DNA from: Mactromeris polynyma
Taxonomy: Eukaryota; Mollusca; Bivalvia; Venerida; Mactridae
Direction: 5' to 3'
DNA length: 64,000 nucleotides
NCBI GenBank assembly: GCA_032209605.1
Contig: JASFXZ010000004.1
Coordinates: forward strand, 37,420,401 to 37,484,400
Part shown: in pieces, positions 47,016-57,879 of the stretch
Numbering within the stretch: the stretch's first letter is position 1
How the letters are laid out: each line of letters starts with the position of its first letter
Notes under the pieces: generated by a model
The model's database searches: none
What the model saw: the letters and a program-made list of their open reading frames with translations, nothing else
What the model was told of the DNA's origin: nothing
Program-made: the position numbers and the translations under genes

Positions 47016-47454
47016 TGTCGCGACTAGCGTCACCGCCAGTTTGTGGGGTAGGTTGGGACAAATAAATAATAACACAACGAAAACTAAACTGAATATTTAT
47101 ATAAGCTATTTATCTATCTGTCTGTGATGTAAATTATTTATGAATACATGAATACAAAGCTATATAGAAAGTAGTTTAATTTATTTATTATTATTGGAAG
47201 TTTATAATTTTGCTTGAAATATGTTGAGATATTAGACAAGATGTTATCATCATGAGGCAGCACGGACGGACGAAGACAATAAAACATCGTCTTACAAATT
47301 CAGTATTAATAATTCGCTATATGAATGTAAAATAACAATTATGACATGGTGTTAAGTGCTGTGTTGCGGATGTAAAAATCCGCCCGTACTTCGTCCAAAG
47401 TGTAGTTTAACTTAATCAACTTTATATATGTTAAATTTACACGAAAATGACGTC

Positions 47455-47485
47455 AGGTCGCTGTGGTGTAGTGGTAAATAAAGTT
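47455..47485 (+). mobile_element. tRNA-like A-box fragment
   Basis: gtcgctgtggtgtagtggta is a typical tRNA/SINE head (A-box), but no B-box follows within 100 bases. Confidence 0.3.
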
Positions 47486-50260
47486 ATGATTATACTACAG
47501 TCTGCAAATATGGATGTTACTGCTACTAAACTACAACTGTGCTTCTTGATTTACTAATTACATATTGGATCATAAATGTACTTATTGAGTTATATTACGT
47601 TACATTAGTGTTATAATATATAACATTTGGATTTTTACCCAACGACAGAATACATCACGGAAAAAGTCAAGAATCTCAGTAAGAATAGGCCGAAGATGGA
47701 GAAAATAACATGTAGTAACATAACATATCAAGAAAGGAAAATAAAACTCGTCTGCTCTTAAAAGTCGATTTACTTTCCGTAAGGATGAGTAGCACACTCA
47801 TAGATGCGTATGTTAACATTCAAACCATAATGTAGATCATACGGATTTACAACGTGAAGATTTAAACAAATCGGCGTCCAGTACACACACGAGGTTGGGC
47901 CGTCCAAAATTTGCTTCGACATTTAACCTATGATGTGATTGGCTTACGCACCTTTGTGATTACAATACGGCAGCGCCAAAAATAAGAATATTTTTTTATA
48001 ACTACAGTCTAACACGTTCATATCGTATCAATGCATTGTAATTTGAACAGCAAATGTACAAATACAACAAAACAACGACATAATACACAATATAGGTAGC
48101 GCGATACATATTATGTCATACAAAACGAAGAAACGTAACTTAAATTATTCAGTTGCAATAAATACAATAGCTACCTTGGCATTTTATTACTAATTTAAAC
48201 CGCTTAACCCAATAACGAAACTGCAGATACCAAGTTCAGCATACGATAAGAAATCGACATTGTTTTAAGCTATAATTTAAATAATATACAACTAACGTCC
48301 TAAACTATAACGACGATCTAAAATAAATTATTTAGCACAAAACCATGTAATTTACACTTGAGAATATATCATATACTTAATAACGGTGAAATACAGACAC
48401 GAAAAACATAGATTGAAAGAATGTATATGGTGTATGACTTGATACATGTACAATTGAAGAGCTGTAGGTATTATGGTGTATAAAGATACAATTTAAAAGT
48501 TTATACTAATCAGTACAAACCCATTTTGCACAATTATTTACATTTCATTAATTGGACTTATACTTTCCTATGTCATGCACTAGAAAAATTCGAGTATATA
48601 CCATATTTATTGTCAAAACTAATACAATCTGCAATCAGCCTTTAATGACATATGCGTACTATTTGTGTACCACATTATTAAGGCAAACTGTTACATTAAT
48701 ATGCTTCAATGCAATGAAAGGTCCAATTTAATATTAGTGCTGAACATTATTTAAGCGTATTTCAAGGCGTACATTTATTATCAATTACTGGCCTGTTTAG
48801 TGAATATATAATTGCAAATGTGCATTTTACTATTCATAACATGTGCACATGTTAACAAAGTACCGAATTTATGAATGCTCCAATTTGGACGCATGATTTC
48901 CAAACAACTGTCATATGCTGTTGCTTGGAAGTACGGCGCTGTTAAATGTGTGTCTGTTTTATATAAGAAACATGCATCGAAAAAGATACACTATAACGAG
49001 TATATACATGTTTATGCAAGTGAAGGATTCATCAAATATTACGTCAACATTTGTTTTGCCACAATGTACCTACTAGTGTCTCATATCGCTTTACGTACTC
49101 AACACGAGCACGGTGAAAACAGATGAGTGGGGAATAAGTACGCATTGTTTATTCACAGTCACATCCATCAATTATGTATCTTAAAATGTCCATATGCTAC
49201 GTTAGGGTCTGCATTTGTAACACAAACTTTTTTAACACATTTAAGTGATTTCTGTATTAAATGACCATATGTATTCATTTGTATGAATTATTCAATTATG
49301 TAATATAATGTTAATAGCAAGTGAACATATTTTAGAGACGAGAGTTTTTTCTTTGATGTTGCTGTTGCCGCCTAATCGCGTATACACATGTATTCGTTTT
49401 CTTTACCTGAAACACATAATACTCAGTTTACTACCAAATGGCAAACATGAAATAAGTACGATATAGTATTGGACATTTTGGTCTTACTTGTGAGAATATG
49501 TTAGCTATGGATCAGGATAAAACCAGAAGTGAACTGTTGCAAACAATATGCGGAGCACAATTTTGTGCTAAAATATGAAACTCGCATTCAACTATATTGT
49601 TGTGATGATTTTGAAAACAACATTTTCAAGTTCTTGTCTCAAAAGGAATGTTGCTTTGTCTACCAGCCTTTATTTGTAATTTATAACTAGAACAACGAAA
49701 CCTCGCCAAAGCTATTTTATACTTTACAGGCATCTCTAGTGCGATGTATCTTTCAGTTTTTAACAAGTTTTAAAAATATTTATAATAATAACATCTACTT
49801 TTCCAGTTTTTTTGAATAACAAGTCTTTGTTTGAGGACAAGAATAAATGAAACTATTGTACACAATATAATCAGTTATTTTATTGGTCTTACAATTGTTA
49901 AACATATAATGCTATTACATTTCAAATCAGCATGCTACTGCATTACTTAAAATTAGTTTCAGTGCATACATTTCTAAATATGAGATAATGACTTTACTTA
50001 TACCAATCCGTTTATATGTAAGTGAAACTTTTAGTAAATAATGCTTGAGGATTTGTGTAGAAAGTAAAATGTACCATTATCGTCCCGGTAAAGGCCTTCA
50101 TACGTGTTATCTGAAATACACAATTATTCGGATTTCAAACAGATATTGAAGAAATATTTACAGTCGTCTTAAATAAATATCCTGATATTTTTTATATATG
50201 CCATGTCGAAAAACAGTTTCAACTTTGTTTTAGCGTTGTAAATAAAATGCGTCTAAAATT
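47486..50260. other. Intergenic AT-rich DNA, no gene seen
   Basis: About 2.8 kb without supported exons or named repeats. The frame at 48875-49126 has no recognisable domain. Confidence 0.45.
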
Positions 50261-50265
50261 CTGTT

Positions 50266-50271
50266 TTTATT
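50266..50271 (-). terminator. Candidate poly(A) signal of the Ig receptor gene
   Basis: AATAAA on the - strand (tttatt on +) about 140 bases downstream of the stop at 50412. Single hexamer; position is reasonable. Confidence 0.35.
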
Positions 50272-50411
50272 TACTTGGGAACGACTGTAAACTAAGCTGG
50301 TAAGCATATGAACACATGTTACGAACAGATATTGACCAATAAACATTTGGTCCAAAATAATGGTATTATCTACATATTTTGACGCGACTGTCCATTATTA
50401 AAATGCAATTT

Positions 50412-50565
50412 TTAATACGTACTGACGTTTGTCTCGGTGGTATGGTTACTGGCGGTATCTCTCTCATATTCAAGTGGTTCCTTCGGTATTTGGTCGATCT
50501 CCAAATTCTCGTAAGTAACTGGAGAACATGCCGGTTCTTTATGTTTTGTAGACGAAGTAACTATC
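50412..50565 (-). CDS. Exon 8: cytoplasmic tail
   Basis: Continues the stop-transfer RKR and reads IVTSSTKHKEPACSPVTYEN, then LEIDQIPKEPLEYERDTASN and TETNVSTY before TAA at 50412-50414. About 51 residues with three tyrosines; VTYENL is the clear signalling-type motif. Acceptor ttacaaaacag in phase 2. Confidence 0.7.
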
Positions 50566-53500
50566 CTGTTTTGTAAAAAGTATAACTTTTTCAATAACCA
50601 TTACATGTAATATAGAAATTAGACACTGTTCTTTTTACCGCAACATTATTGCACTCAATATCAAAGTAAAACTATGAAACAAAACACACATGTAAGAGCT
50701 CAATTACTATAGATAAATGCATACGTTTCATTTTATGTTGGAGTTAAGTATTTGACAACATCTGTTATGAATTGCTGTCTCAAAAATGATTACATTGTGC
50801 TTAATTACATATATACCTTTTTCGGTAAATGAAAACGGAGCACACGATGCCAACCAAAACAACGATTCCACTGAGTGTTCCACCAACAATCACCCAGACT
50901 TGCTTAGATGCATCGGGGATCGACTGTTTATGCTCTTGAACATACGATAATAATATTAGTAGTAACTATTTAGTTTATAATACACGTATATGTAAGTTAT
51001 CTGCAGTATATTTATCTTTCTTTTTCATGGTTATATGTGAATTAAATAATTGTTACCATACAACACGCATTATGTATGTCGGTACATCTGGTACTCCTAG
51101 AATGTGTTAGATATTAATGGCACTAAATACAATAAAGAGGTTTGTAACGTATACATAAACTTGCTTAGTAAAGCCTATATCATTTGGACACTATACTAAT
51201 CAAACGATGTGTGTGGAGAATGTTACGATGGCATTATACATACCAAAATAGAGAACATATGTCACGATTTTATAGTATAGTGCGAACTGTAATATCTTAC
51301 TGATAAACATTTCGCAACACAGTAACATAGCATGAATCCAACAAACGGAACTAATTAAAATACTGAATTAAAAAGTGTTCTCAGACTATCCTACCATCTG
51401 GCTTCAAGTGAAACGATTCATTGATCGAACCAACTTCATTTGATATAGTGAGCGGGTACTCTCCGTAATCGCTTTCTTCTACATTGATTATCGTAAGTTC
51501 TGTCTGCATGTCGGTTGACGATATGGTAATACGAGAATCTCGGGTATTTATTGATGAACCATTTCTGTACCATACGAACGATGGATGTGGATATGCCAAA
51601 GCGGTGTAGCTCAATGTTACAGTTTGGTCGATGGCACACGTGGCATTGAACTGTACGTCTGCATTCAAATCGGTTCTCGGTGTACCTGTACGTGTAGGAG
51701 CATGCACGTTAGTATGATAGCTATGCGCTCAAGAACACAACTCATTTAAAACAAATAGGTTCAGATCGTACACATGAACGAATTGAAACATTTGTGAATC
51801 AGAAGAAAAATGAAGAACTGACGGCATAAAACGTCAATTAAACTTCTGCATGATTATAAACTGCTATTTGTTAATATTTGATTGATCCGTCGCACATTAC
51901 TTAGGCCATGCCAAATTGGAATTTTGTTAAGCGTCAACCTAAGTTCGCGAAACATAGCTTGCTAAAACAAACTCATAACGAAAAAACAAATATCCTCATA
52001 TGATAAGTGATGCATAATTTTAGATATTTTAATGAAAGAAACATCATAAAAACAAAAGTAATGGTTTGTTTCAAAACTAGATCTATACACGAATAAATCT
52101 AATTTAAAATTGACTAGTTTCCGCACAATATTCGCATCGTTGTGGGATCTCAACTAAAATTGTCGTTGTCGAATCATGGACATCGAAAATATTTGAGAAT
52201 TTTTAGCTGAGAAAAAATGTTGTTTGTTTGGCTTGAGGAGCGCAAAACCTAGGCGCACGCGGACGCTTAACAAAATTCCAATTTGGCATGGCCTTATGCA
52301 ATTACGTTTATTATAATTCTTTCTAAAATATCTTCCTTAAACGCATATTGTTTATATCAAATTATTTATAGATTTATATGTATGGTCTACTTACATCTGA
52401 CGAACAATTGAACTTGACGAGTCGATGGTATGTTGTTAAAGGAATTATTTCCATGGCAACTGTAAGAAACAGGTCCACTGTGACATAAAGCTGGTGTTCT
52501 GTATAACAGTTCATTTTCGTACGAACTGCTAACTAAGGTGCCAATCTCATATATTCTTACAGCAGCAACAGGGTTACTTTGTACATGACACTCATCAGAT
52601 ATGTGTTTTCCAGGGCAACCACGCTGATATTATATCTATAGCCACGAATGTAGAAGTCCGTGACATCAGTTTGGACTGGATGTTTGAACAAAGCAGTATT
52701 CAACTTAAGTCACTTGTATCACAAAACGTATATTCATTATTTGGGATAGGAGAACATGACAGTAAAACATTTGTACTTATATGTCGAAAACTGCAGTCAT
52801 CCTTAAGCACAATTTTACCATAATCCTTATAGATATATTTAATAGTGCTTACCTCGTCATTCATGTTTTATTCTTGTACATACATAACCGAGTATGTTAA
52901 TGTAGGACATAAACCTTGTTAACAAACTCTATTGTTTGACTGCGTGTTTAGAGTATTATAAGTGCAATATTCCGTAGTATTTAATGTAATGTGTTACCAG
53001 ATTTTTGAAGCGTCATTTTTGTTATAGTTATACACGAGTTAAATTTAAATATGAGATATGTGTTAGATTTAATGTATTGCCCGAAAAGCATGTCGATACT
53101 GATATGCTGATTGTATAGCATCATCGCATTAAAACTGATAATATGTTGTATTGAAAAAAATCATAAGCTTACATAAAACTTCCACCGTGATTGATGTTTC
53201 ATTACTTCCATACCGGTTCCCGTTGTAGAGCGGCATCGTATTGTTCACCTTGCATGTAAATGTTGCAGTATGGTACGGATGTGAAACATTCGAAATATCA
53301 AGTATATTTCCAACAGCGACTACTGTGTTTTCTATTGCCCATTGGTAATGTGGTTTCGGATAGCTCTGGCATGAACATACAAACGTGAGGGGGTTCCCAA
53401 CAATAGCACTGATATGTCCAGTTATAGGAAACCCATTCTTAGTGAGAGAGGGAGTGTCCGGTGGAACTGTAAACAGTGAGAATCTTGCAGTTATATTTTA

Positions 53501-56216
53501 TCATGAACATAGTATAACGATTTTCATGGTCATTTACTAATATGGCTATAATTAGGTTCCTTTCAAATGTTAACTGATATGTTTTGTTTGGAACAAGTAC
53601 GTGTATTAATACGATTACAAAGCAGGTGTGATATATTACTATTAAGACAGTAGATGGGTATGTAAAATATGTATTCTACGATTAATGTGGAATGTTATTT
53701 ATAGTATACACTTAGTACTTACAATATACAAGCATGTGAACAGCACCAGAGATCCGCCAACCATTGGTATTGTTAGCTTTACAGTAAATTGCTGTAAAGT
53801 TGTCCGATCGTTTCGGGAACAGTGTCACTATGCTCTGGAAAGATCTAGGATATGATTTTGTAGTCGCCTCTTGTGTGATGGATACATTGTGAGTCGTGTT
53901 TTGAAGAACCATACTATTGGCAAACCAGATAAACTCTGGCTCTGGATACACATTTTTAGTTATGCAAACAAACACAGTTTTCAATCCTTTCATCGTAGCT
54001 ACTGGAGTATTGCTCTCGTTTTTTAACACAATATGATCAACCGGTACTGGAATATACAATTACAAATTGTTAACTTGAATTTGTCGTGTTTCAAACTGAA
54101 ATACATAGTTGACCATCATTTGACCAGTATAAAGTGCATGTAAATAATTGAACATGGGTCATTTCTGACAAGTTATTTGATGAATCAAGTTCTTCTTTTT
54201 AACGGAAGTAGAGATTGTGACTAATCGGAGAGGATTTCCGTGTATATTGTTTGACATTAGGTATTATTAGATATCATTGTATCACATACATTTATGTTTT
54301 TGTGTCAGGGATTGAAACATTTCACAATGTGTGTCTAGATGAAATTAAGGAGGTAAATGTCATATTTATCGTATATCGTATCAACTTAGTGAAATAAAAA
54401 CAATATCGGCACGATTGGCATTCCTTACCAAATATGTAAAAACGATTTTTACTTACATACATTACATAACATATGTCACACCGCTTAAATTCGACACTGT
54501 TTTAAAAAATGTTCGACCTTGACTTTCAGTGCGTCGAATATTATATTTGTATCAAGTGTATTATTTAATAATTATTGATACTACCATTATGGATTCCCGT
54601 TATATGTAATGAATGGTTTGCTGGCAGTAATCGAAACAGAGCACGGTAATGTGTGCAAGTAAACCCTTAAGTTGACGGCGTTATACTAAATTGAACATCA
54701 TAAGGTTAATAGCTAGTACATTGTATGTTGAATCTCATTCATACCAACTTACTTGTAACGTATATGGTCGCTTCGTTACTGGAAATGGATCTGTTGGTGG
54801 TAGAAATGCTTTTACATGTGAATTTGTCCATGTTTCTGGATCGTAGTACCGATTTAATTGTCACGGTCAGTGACTTGTTGTCTGTGCAGTAGAAATCATA
54901 TGATTCAACATTATCTACAATTGGACCTTCTCCCATGCAGCTGGCAAGGAAAACTATGCTTGTCCATTTAAAAACATTATGGCTAATTATTTCAAATAGC
55001 ATTACATTCAATTGTTTCCCATGACTACAAGTAAGATTTATTGAATCAAACTCTTGGACTACAGCAGACGACGGTTCCAGCTCTATTTCATAATTCAAGA
55101 CGACGGCTGAAATACGAACGTAAATGATAATATATACCACAAATCAACACAGACAGTACCAATAACAGTACAAAAGAGAGATTTTGAGAATACAAAAAAA
55201 AATCACATATGTGTTATTTCAATATCTGTTATGTTATAGAATAGATCTCTCTCAGTTAGCTCAGTCGCAAGCAAGACCAAGCACACAGGTCGTAGTTCTA
55301 AACGCCGGTCAATGCGTATAACTGACGTAATAATTTAACCAACGACGGTAATGAACATGAATGAAAACGTCGGGCGGAAAATTACTCCACATTACACATA
55401 CATCACAAACGCACCGTGATCAATGACATATATATACTTAATACATTTAATAACAGTTAGGTGTTGAATTTCTTAACTTTCATCGACTGACCTTTAGGAT
55501 ACAGGAAAATAACTTGACATGATATTATTGCATGTGTACACAACATATATGTTAAATGTCATGACAATCGACAACTATTTTCATCAAAATGAGTCTCAAA
55601 AATAATAAAATGAAATTGATAGAAGTATGCTTGGTATAAACTTGTGCGTTTTAAATTTATTTAGTATACAAGTAAACATTGACATAACGCAATTATAGAA
55701 GTACCACATTGGAACTATCAGTGACCAAAACATCGCCATGATTCCTTTACTGTGAAACAAACGTCACATTTACATATATAACAATAATAACAAAACAGAC
55801 TCATGAAGCAAGACGAGAATGTACATTTCGATGACTTACTAGATGTCATGGCAAATGCAAAGAAGTCGTTTACTGCACGACAAGATGGGCAACATACAAA
55901 CATCAGACACATTTTTTCCATTTCCTGTTTTGGGAAAGTTCGCTATCATAGAGTATTACACCCGTCCTGTCGTAAAAGAAAATATGGAAGCATGATGGCC
56001 ACCTGTAAATGGGTCGACCACCAAAAATGCAGTGCACATATGTCCTATGTAAGGACCTTACTAAGTTGAAGAACATCACCCACATGTACCGGAAGTATAA
56101 TACCTTGTTATATAAAATATATCGTATTGCTATAATATATCATATGCAATCAACAAACAAACCTTACCTCCAAATGTTGCACAAAGCAGCAAGTGTTGAA
56201 TGATTCGGAGTACCAT
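50412..56216 (-). CDS. Type I five-Ig-domain receptor with ITIM-like tail
   Basis: Eight exons on the - strand: 56216-56168, 55106-54753, 54046-53723, 53466-53173, 52675-52395, 51685-51395, 50934-50817 and 50565-50412. Introns are GT/AG and phase 1, except phase 2 before the last exon. If one missing base in the fourth Ig exon is allowed, the protein is 621 residues: signal peptide 1-16, Ig1 17-134, Ig2 135-242, Ig3 243-340, Ig4 341-434, Ig5 435-531, TM about 544-566, cytoplasmic tail to 621. The tail carries VTYENL, which fits both an ITIM (V-x-Y-x-x-L) and a YxN SH2-binding motif. It should sit in the plasma membrane as an adhesion or inhibitory-type receptor (inference). No orthologue is named. 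Confidence 0.75.
50817..50934 (-). CDS. Exon 7: transmembrane segment
   Basis: Stalk HKQSIPDASKQ, then a hydrophobic helix VWVIVGGTLSGIVVLVGIVC plus SVFIY and a basic stop-transfer RKR. It contains small-residue GxxxG-like spacing (GGTLSG). Donor gtatat in phase 2; the acceptor ttcaag is weak. Confidence 0.75.
51395..51685 (-). CDS. Exon 6: Ig domain 5 (no canonical cysteines)
   Basis: Phase 1-1, 97 residues. I-set-like: TVTLSYTALAYPHPSFVWYR, then LTIINVEESDYGEYPLTISN. The strand B cysteine is Tyr (TLSY) and the strand F cysteine is Leu (YPL), so the disulphide is lost, while the Trp and the D-Y-G-x-Y motif remain. Glycosylation sites NAT, NGS, NES. Confidence 0.75.
51904..52293. mobile_element. 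Harbinger-type MITE in Ig receptor intron
   Basis: 390 bases with 32-base perfect inverted ends: 51904-51935, starting ggccatgccaaattggaatt, and 52262-52293. Flanked on both sides by TTA, the 3-base target preferred by PIF/Harbinger transposons. No coding capacity. Lies in the intron between Ig4 and Ig5. Confidence 0.85.
52395..52675 (-). CDS. Exon 5: Ig domain 4 (one-base frameshift)
   Basis: 281 bases where the phases require a multiple of three. The 5' part reads QTDVTDFYIRGYRYNISVVA plus LENT; the 3' part, in the next frame, reads DECHVQSNPVAAVRIYE and then GPVSYSCHGNNSFN, a normal Ig B and F strand pair. The shift falls between about 52590 and 52612. The A-run in ctggaaaacac is a likely place for a missing base. 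Either a sequencing/assembly error or a real inactivating change. Confidence 0.65.
53173..53466 (-). CDS. Exon 4: Ig domain 3
   Basis: Phase 1-1, 98 residues. PPDTPSLTKNGFPITG lead, strand B LTFVCSCQSYPKPHYQWAI with Cys and Trp, strand F ATFTCKVNNT. Glycosylation NVS, NNT, NET. Donor gtaagc. Confidence 0.8.
53723..54046 (-). CDS. Exon 3: Ig domain 2
   Basis: Phase 1-1, 108 residues. Strand B TVFVCITKNVYPEPEFIWFA; strand F FTAIYCKANNTNG. Several N-glycosylation sites (NES, NTT, NVS, NFT, NNT). Donor gtaagt. Confidence 0.8.
54753..55106 (-). CDS. Exon 2: Ig domain 1
   Basis: Phase 1-1, 118 residues, longer than the others and V-like in length. Strand B SINLTCSHGKQ, strand C FKWTSIVF, strand F DKFTCKSISTT, last strand ATIYVT. 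Extra cysteines in SCMGEG and FYCTDN could form a second disulphide. Confidence 0.75.
55253..55330 (+). mobile_element. tRNA-like SINE remnant
   Basis: cagttagctcagtcgcaagc resembles an A-box region, and about 30 bases on gtcgtagttctaaacgcc resembles a decayed B-box. It is in intron 1 of the Ig receptor gene, opposite strand. Confidence 0.4.
56168..56216 (-). CDS. Exon 1: signal peptide of Ig receptor
   Basis: ATG at 56214-56216, MVLRIIQHLLLCATFG, donor gtaagg in phase 1. The join to Ig1 gives ...FG-A-VVLNYE, a plausible signal peptidase site. Short (16 codons) but hydrophobic, and the phase agrees. Confidence 0.7.
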
Positions 56217-56571
56217 ATCTATATAAAATACAGCATTCGATAAACGTTATGTTACATGTCAACACATATTGTCAATTATCCTGATATGATTAATATTGTA
56301 TTTAAGCAGCGCGCAAAGCATGAGATGTAGGCTTGTGTTTTCAAATAAAGCATCTATAAAAGGAAACATGAAACTAAACAGGATTTTTAAAATTGTATTT
56401 GTTTTAGTTCATATAACGGAATAATGCCGGATTATAAAATCATATTTACCTATCCTATGGTGTTATTCGTTCTAACTAAGACATTTTCACAGGAATTTAA
56501 TCTCCAATTTTGTAGTTATATGTTCGCCAAGCGGGAATATTATTTTTAATCATAAAACAGTCTAAATGATA

Positions 56572-57493
56572 TACAGTAAAACTTCGAAACCTCGAACAGT
56601 TTTGGGTCGAACACAGTAGATACCTCGAACAGGTTCTTAGGTCCCGGCAAAACCCCTTCTTATTTCATATTAACGAACAGTAGATCACTCGAACGGAGAT
56701 AGGTCGAACACTCGAACAGGTTGTGCGGTCCCTAGATACCATTTCATTCATTGTTCACCCCAGATAGGTCGAACAATACAATAATTCACACCTTTTATGG
56801 ACCGAGCGATATTCTATTCTTTGTTGACAGGGAAGATTGGTGACACGTGTTTTTTCGCACGTAGTGATAATTACTTGATTGTTGCACTATAAACAATACA
56901 GTGTACATGTACTTATGTAACAAACAAATCACTTAAGAGATCCATTAAATATTTAATGAAGTCCAAACGGGAAATTTTAATTGTTAATTGTCTATTGATT
57001 GCCGAGTGAATAAAATTCAGAAATAACAAATTATCGTATTTTATAAATATCTTAATCAAAAGCGCAAACATCATTGAGTAAAATCCTTCAAATGTTGATA
57101 TTGATATAAATACGATCAGACATTTATTACCCTTATCATTATCAAAATGAACAACAACGAAAAAAAATAGAACATCGTAATTGTTTACTATCTCGTCTGT
57201 ATATTATTCTTGTGTGTAAGAATAAACGAATCATTTACTTAAATATGTTTTAGTTTTCTTTCATTTCTTTTTTAATTATTATTATTATGAATAATGCTGT
57301 GACTATTGATCGACGTGCATTCAGTATGAAAACACTAACAACACACAAATACCATGCGTTAAGCATGCTTAGTACACTTGCACCGGTGACAGTTCGTACA
57401 TATATACGTATACGGTAGATGCCTCGAACAGGTAGATGGCTCGAACTAATTCCTCGGTCCGACGGCAGTTCGAGGTTTCGAAGTTTTACTGTA
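56572..57493. mobile_element. pogo/Tigger-like non-autonomous element, about 920 bp
   Basis: 26-base perfect inverted ends, 56572-56597 (tacagtaaaacttcgaaacc...) and 57468-57493, with TA at both outer edges, as expected for pogo-type Tc1/mariner relatives. Inside, ctcgaacagg motifs repeat near both ends (56592, 56632, 56707, 57423), forming subterminal repeats. The middle is AT-rich without a transposase frame. Confidence 0.8.
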
Positions 57494-57691
57494 AATTAAA
57501 ACAAGGAATATTAGTCACAATGTCGTTGCGGACATTAAATATTTGACACATTGTTAACTTTTGTTCTTGAAAGTCTTTATTGAATTATTAGTTTATAGCG
57601 AAACGGAAGTTTTATGCGAACAATATAGACAGCAGAAAACTTAGTTGTTTTAAAATTATATTCTTGCATGGGTGTCATAAACTATCCCCAG

Positions 57692-57877
<186 letters not shown>

Positions 57878-57879
57878 TG

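Noticed and set aside
55803..56069. + strand frame of 88 codons
   Set aside because: No domain, lies in the intron and 5' region of the Ig receptor on the opposite strand, with no splice or repeat support.
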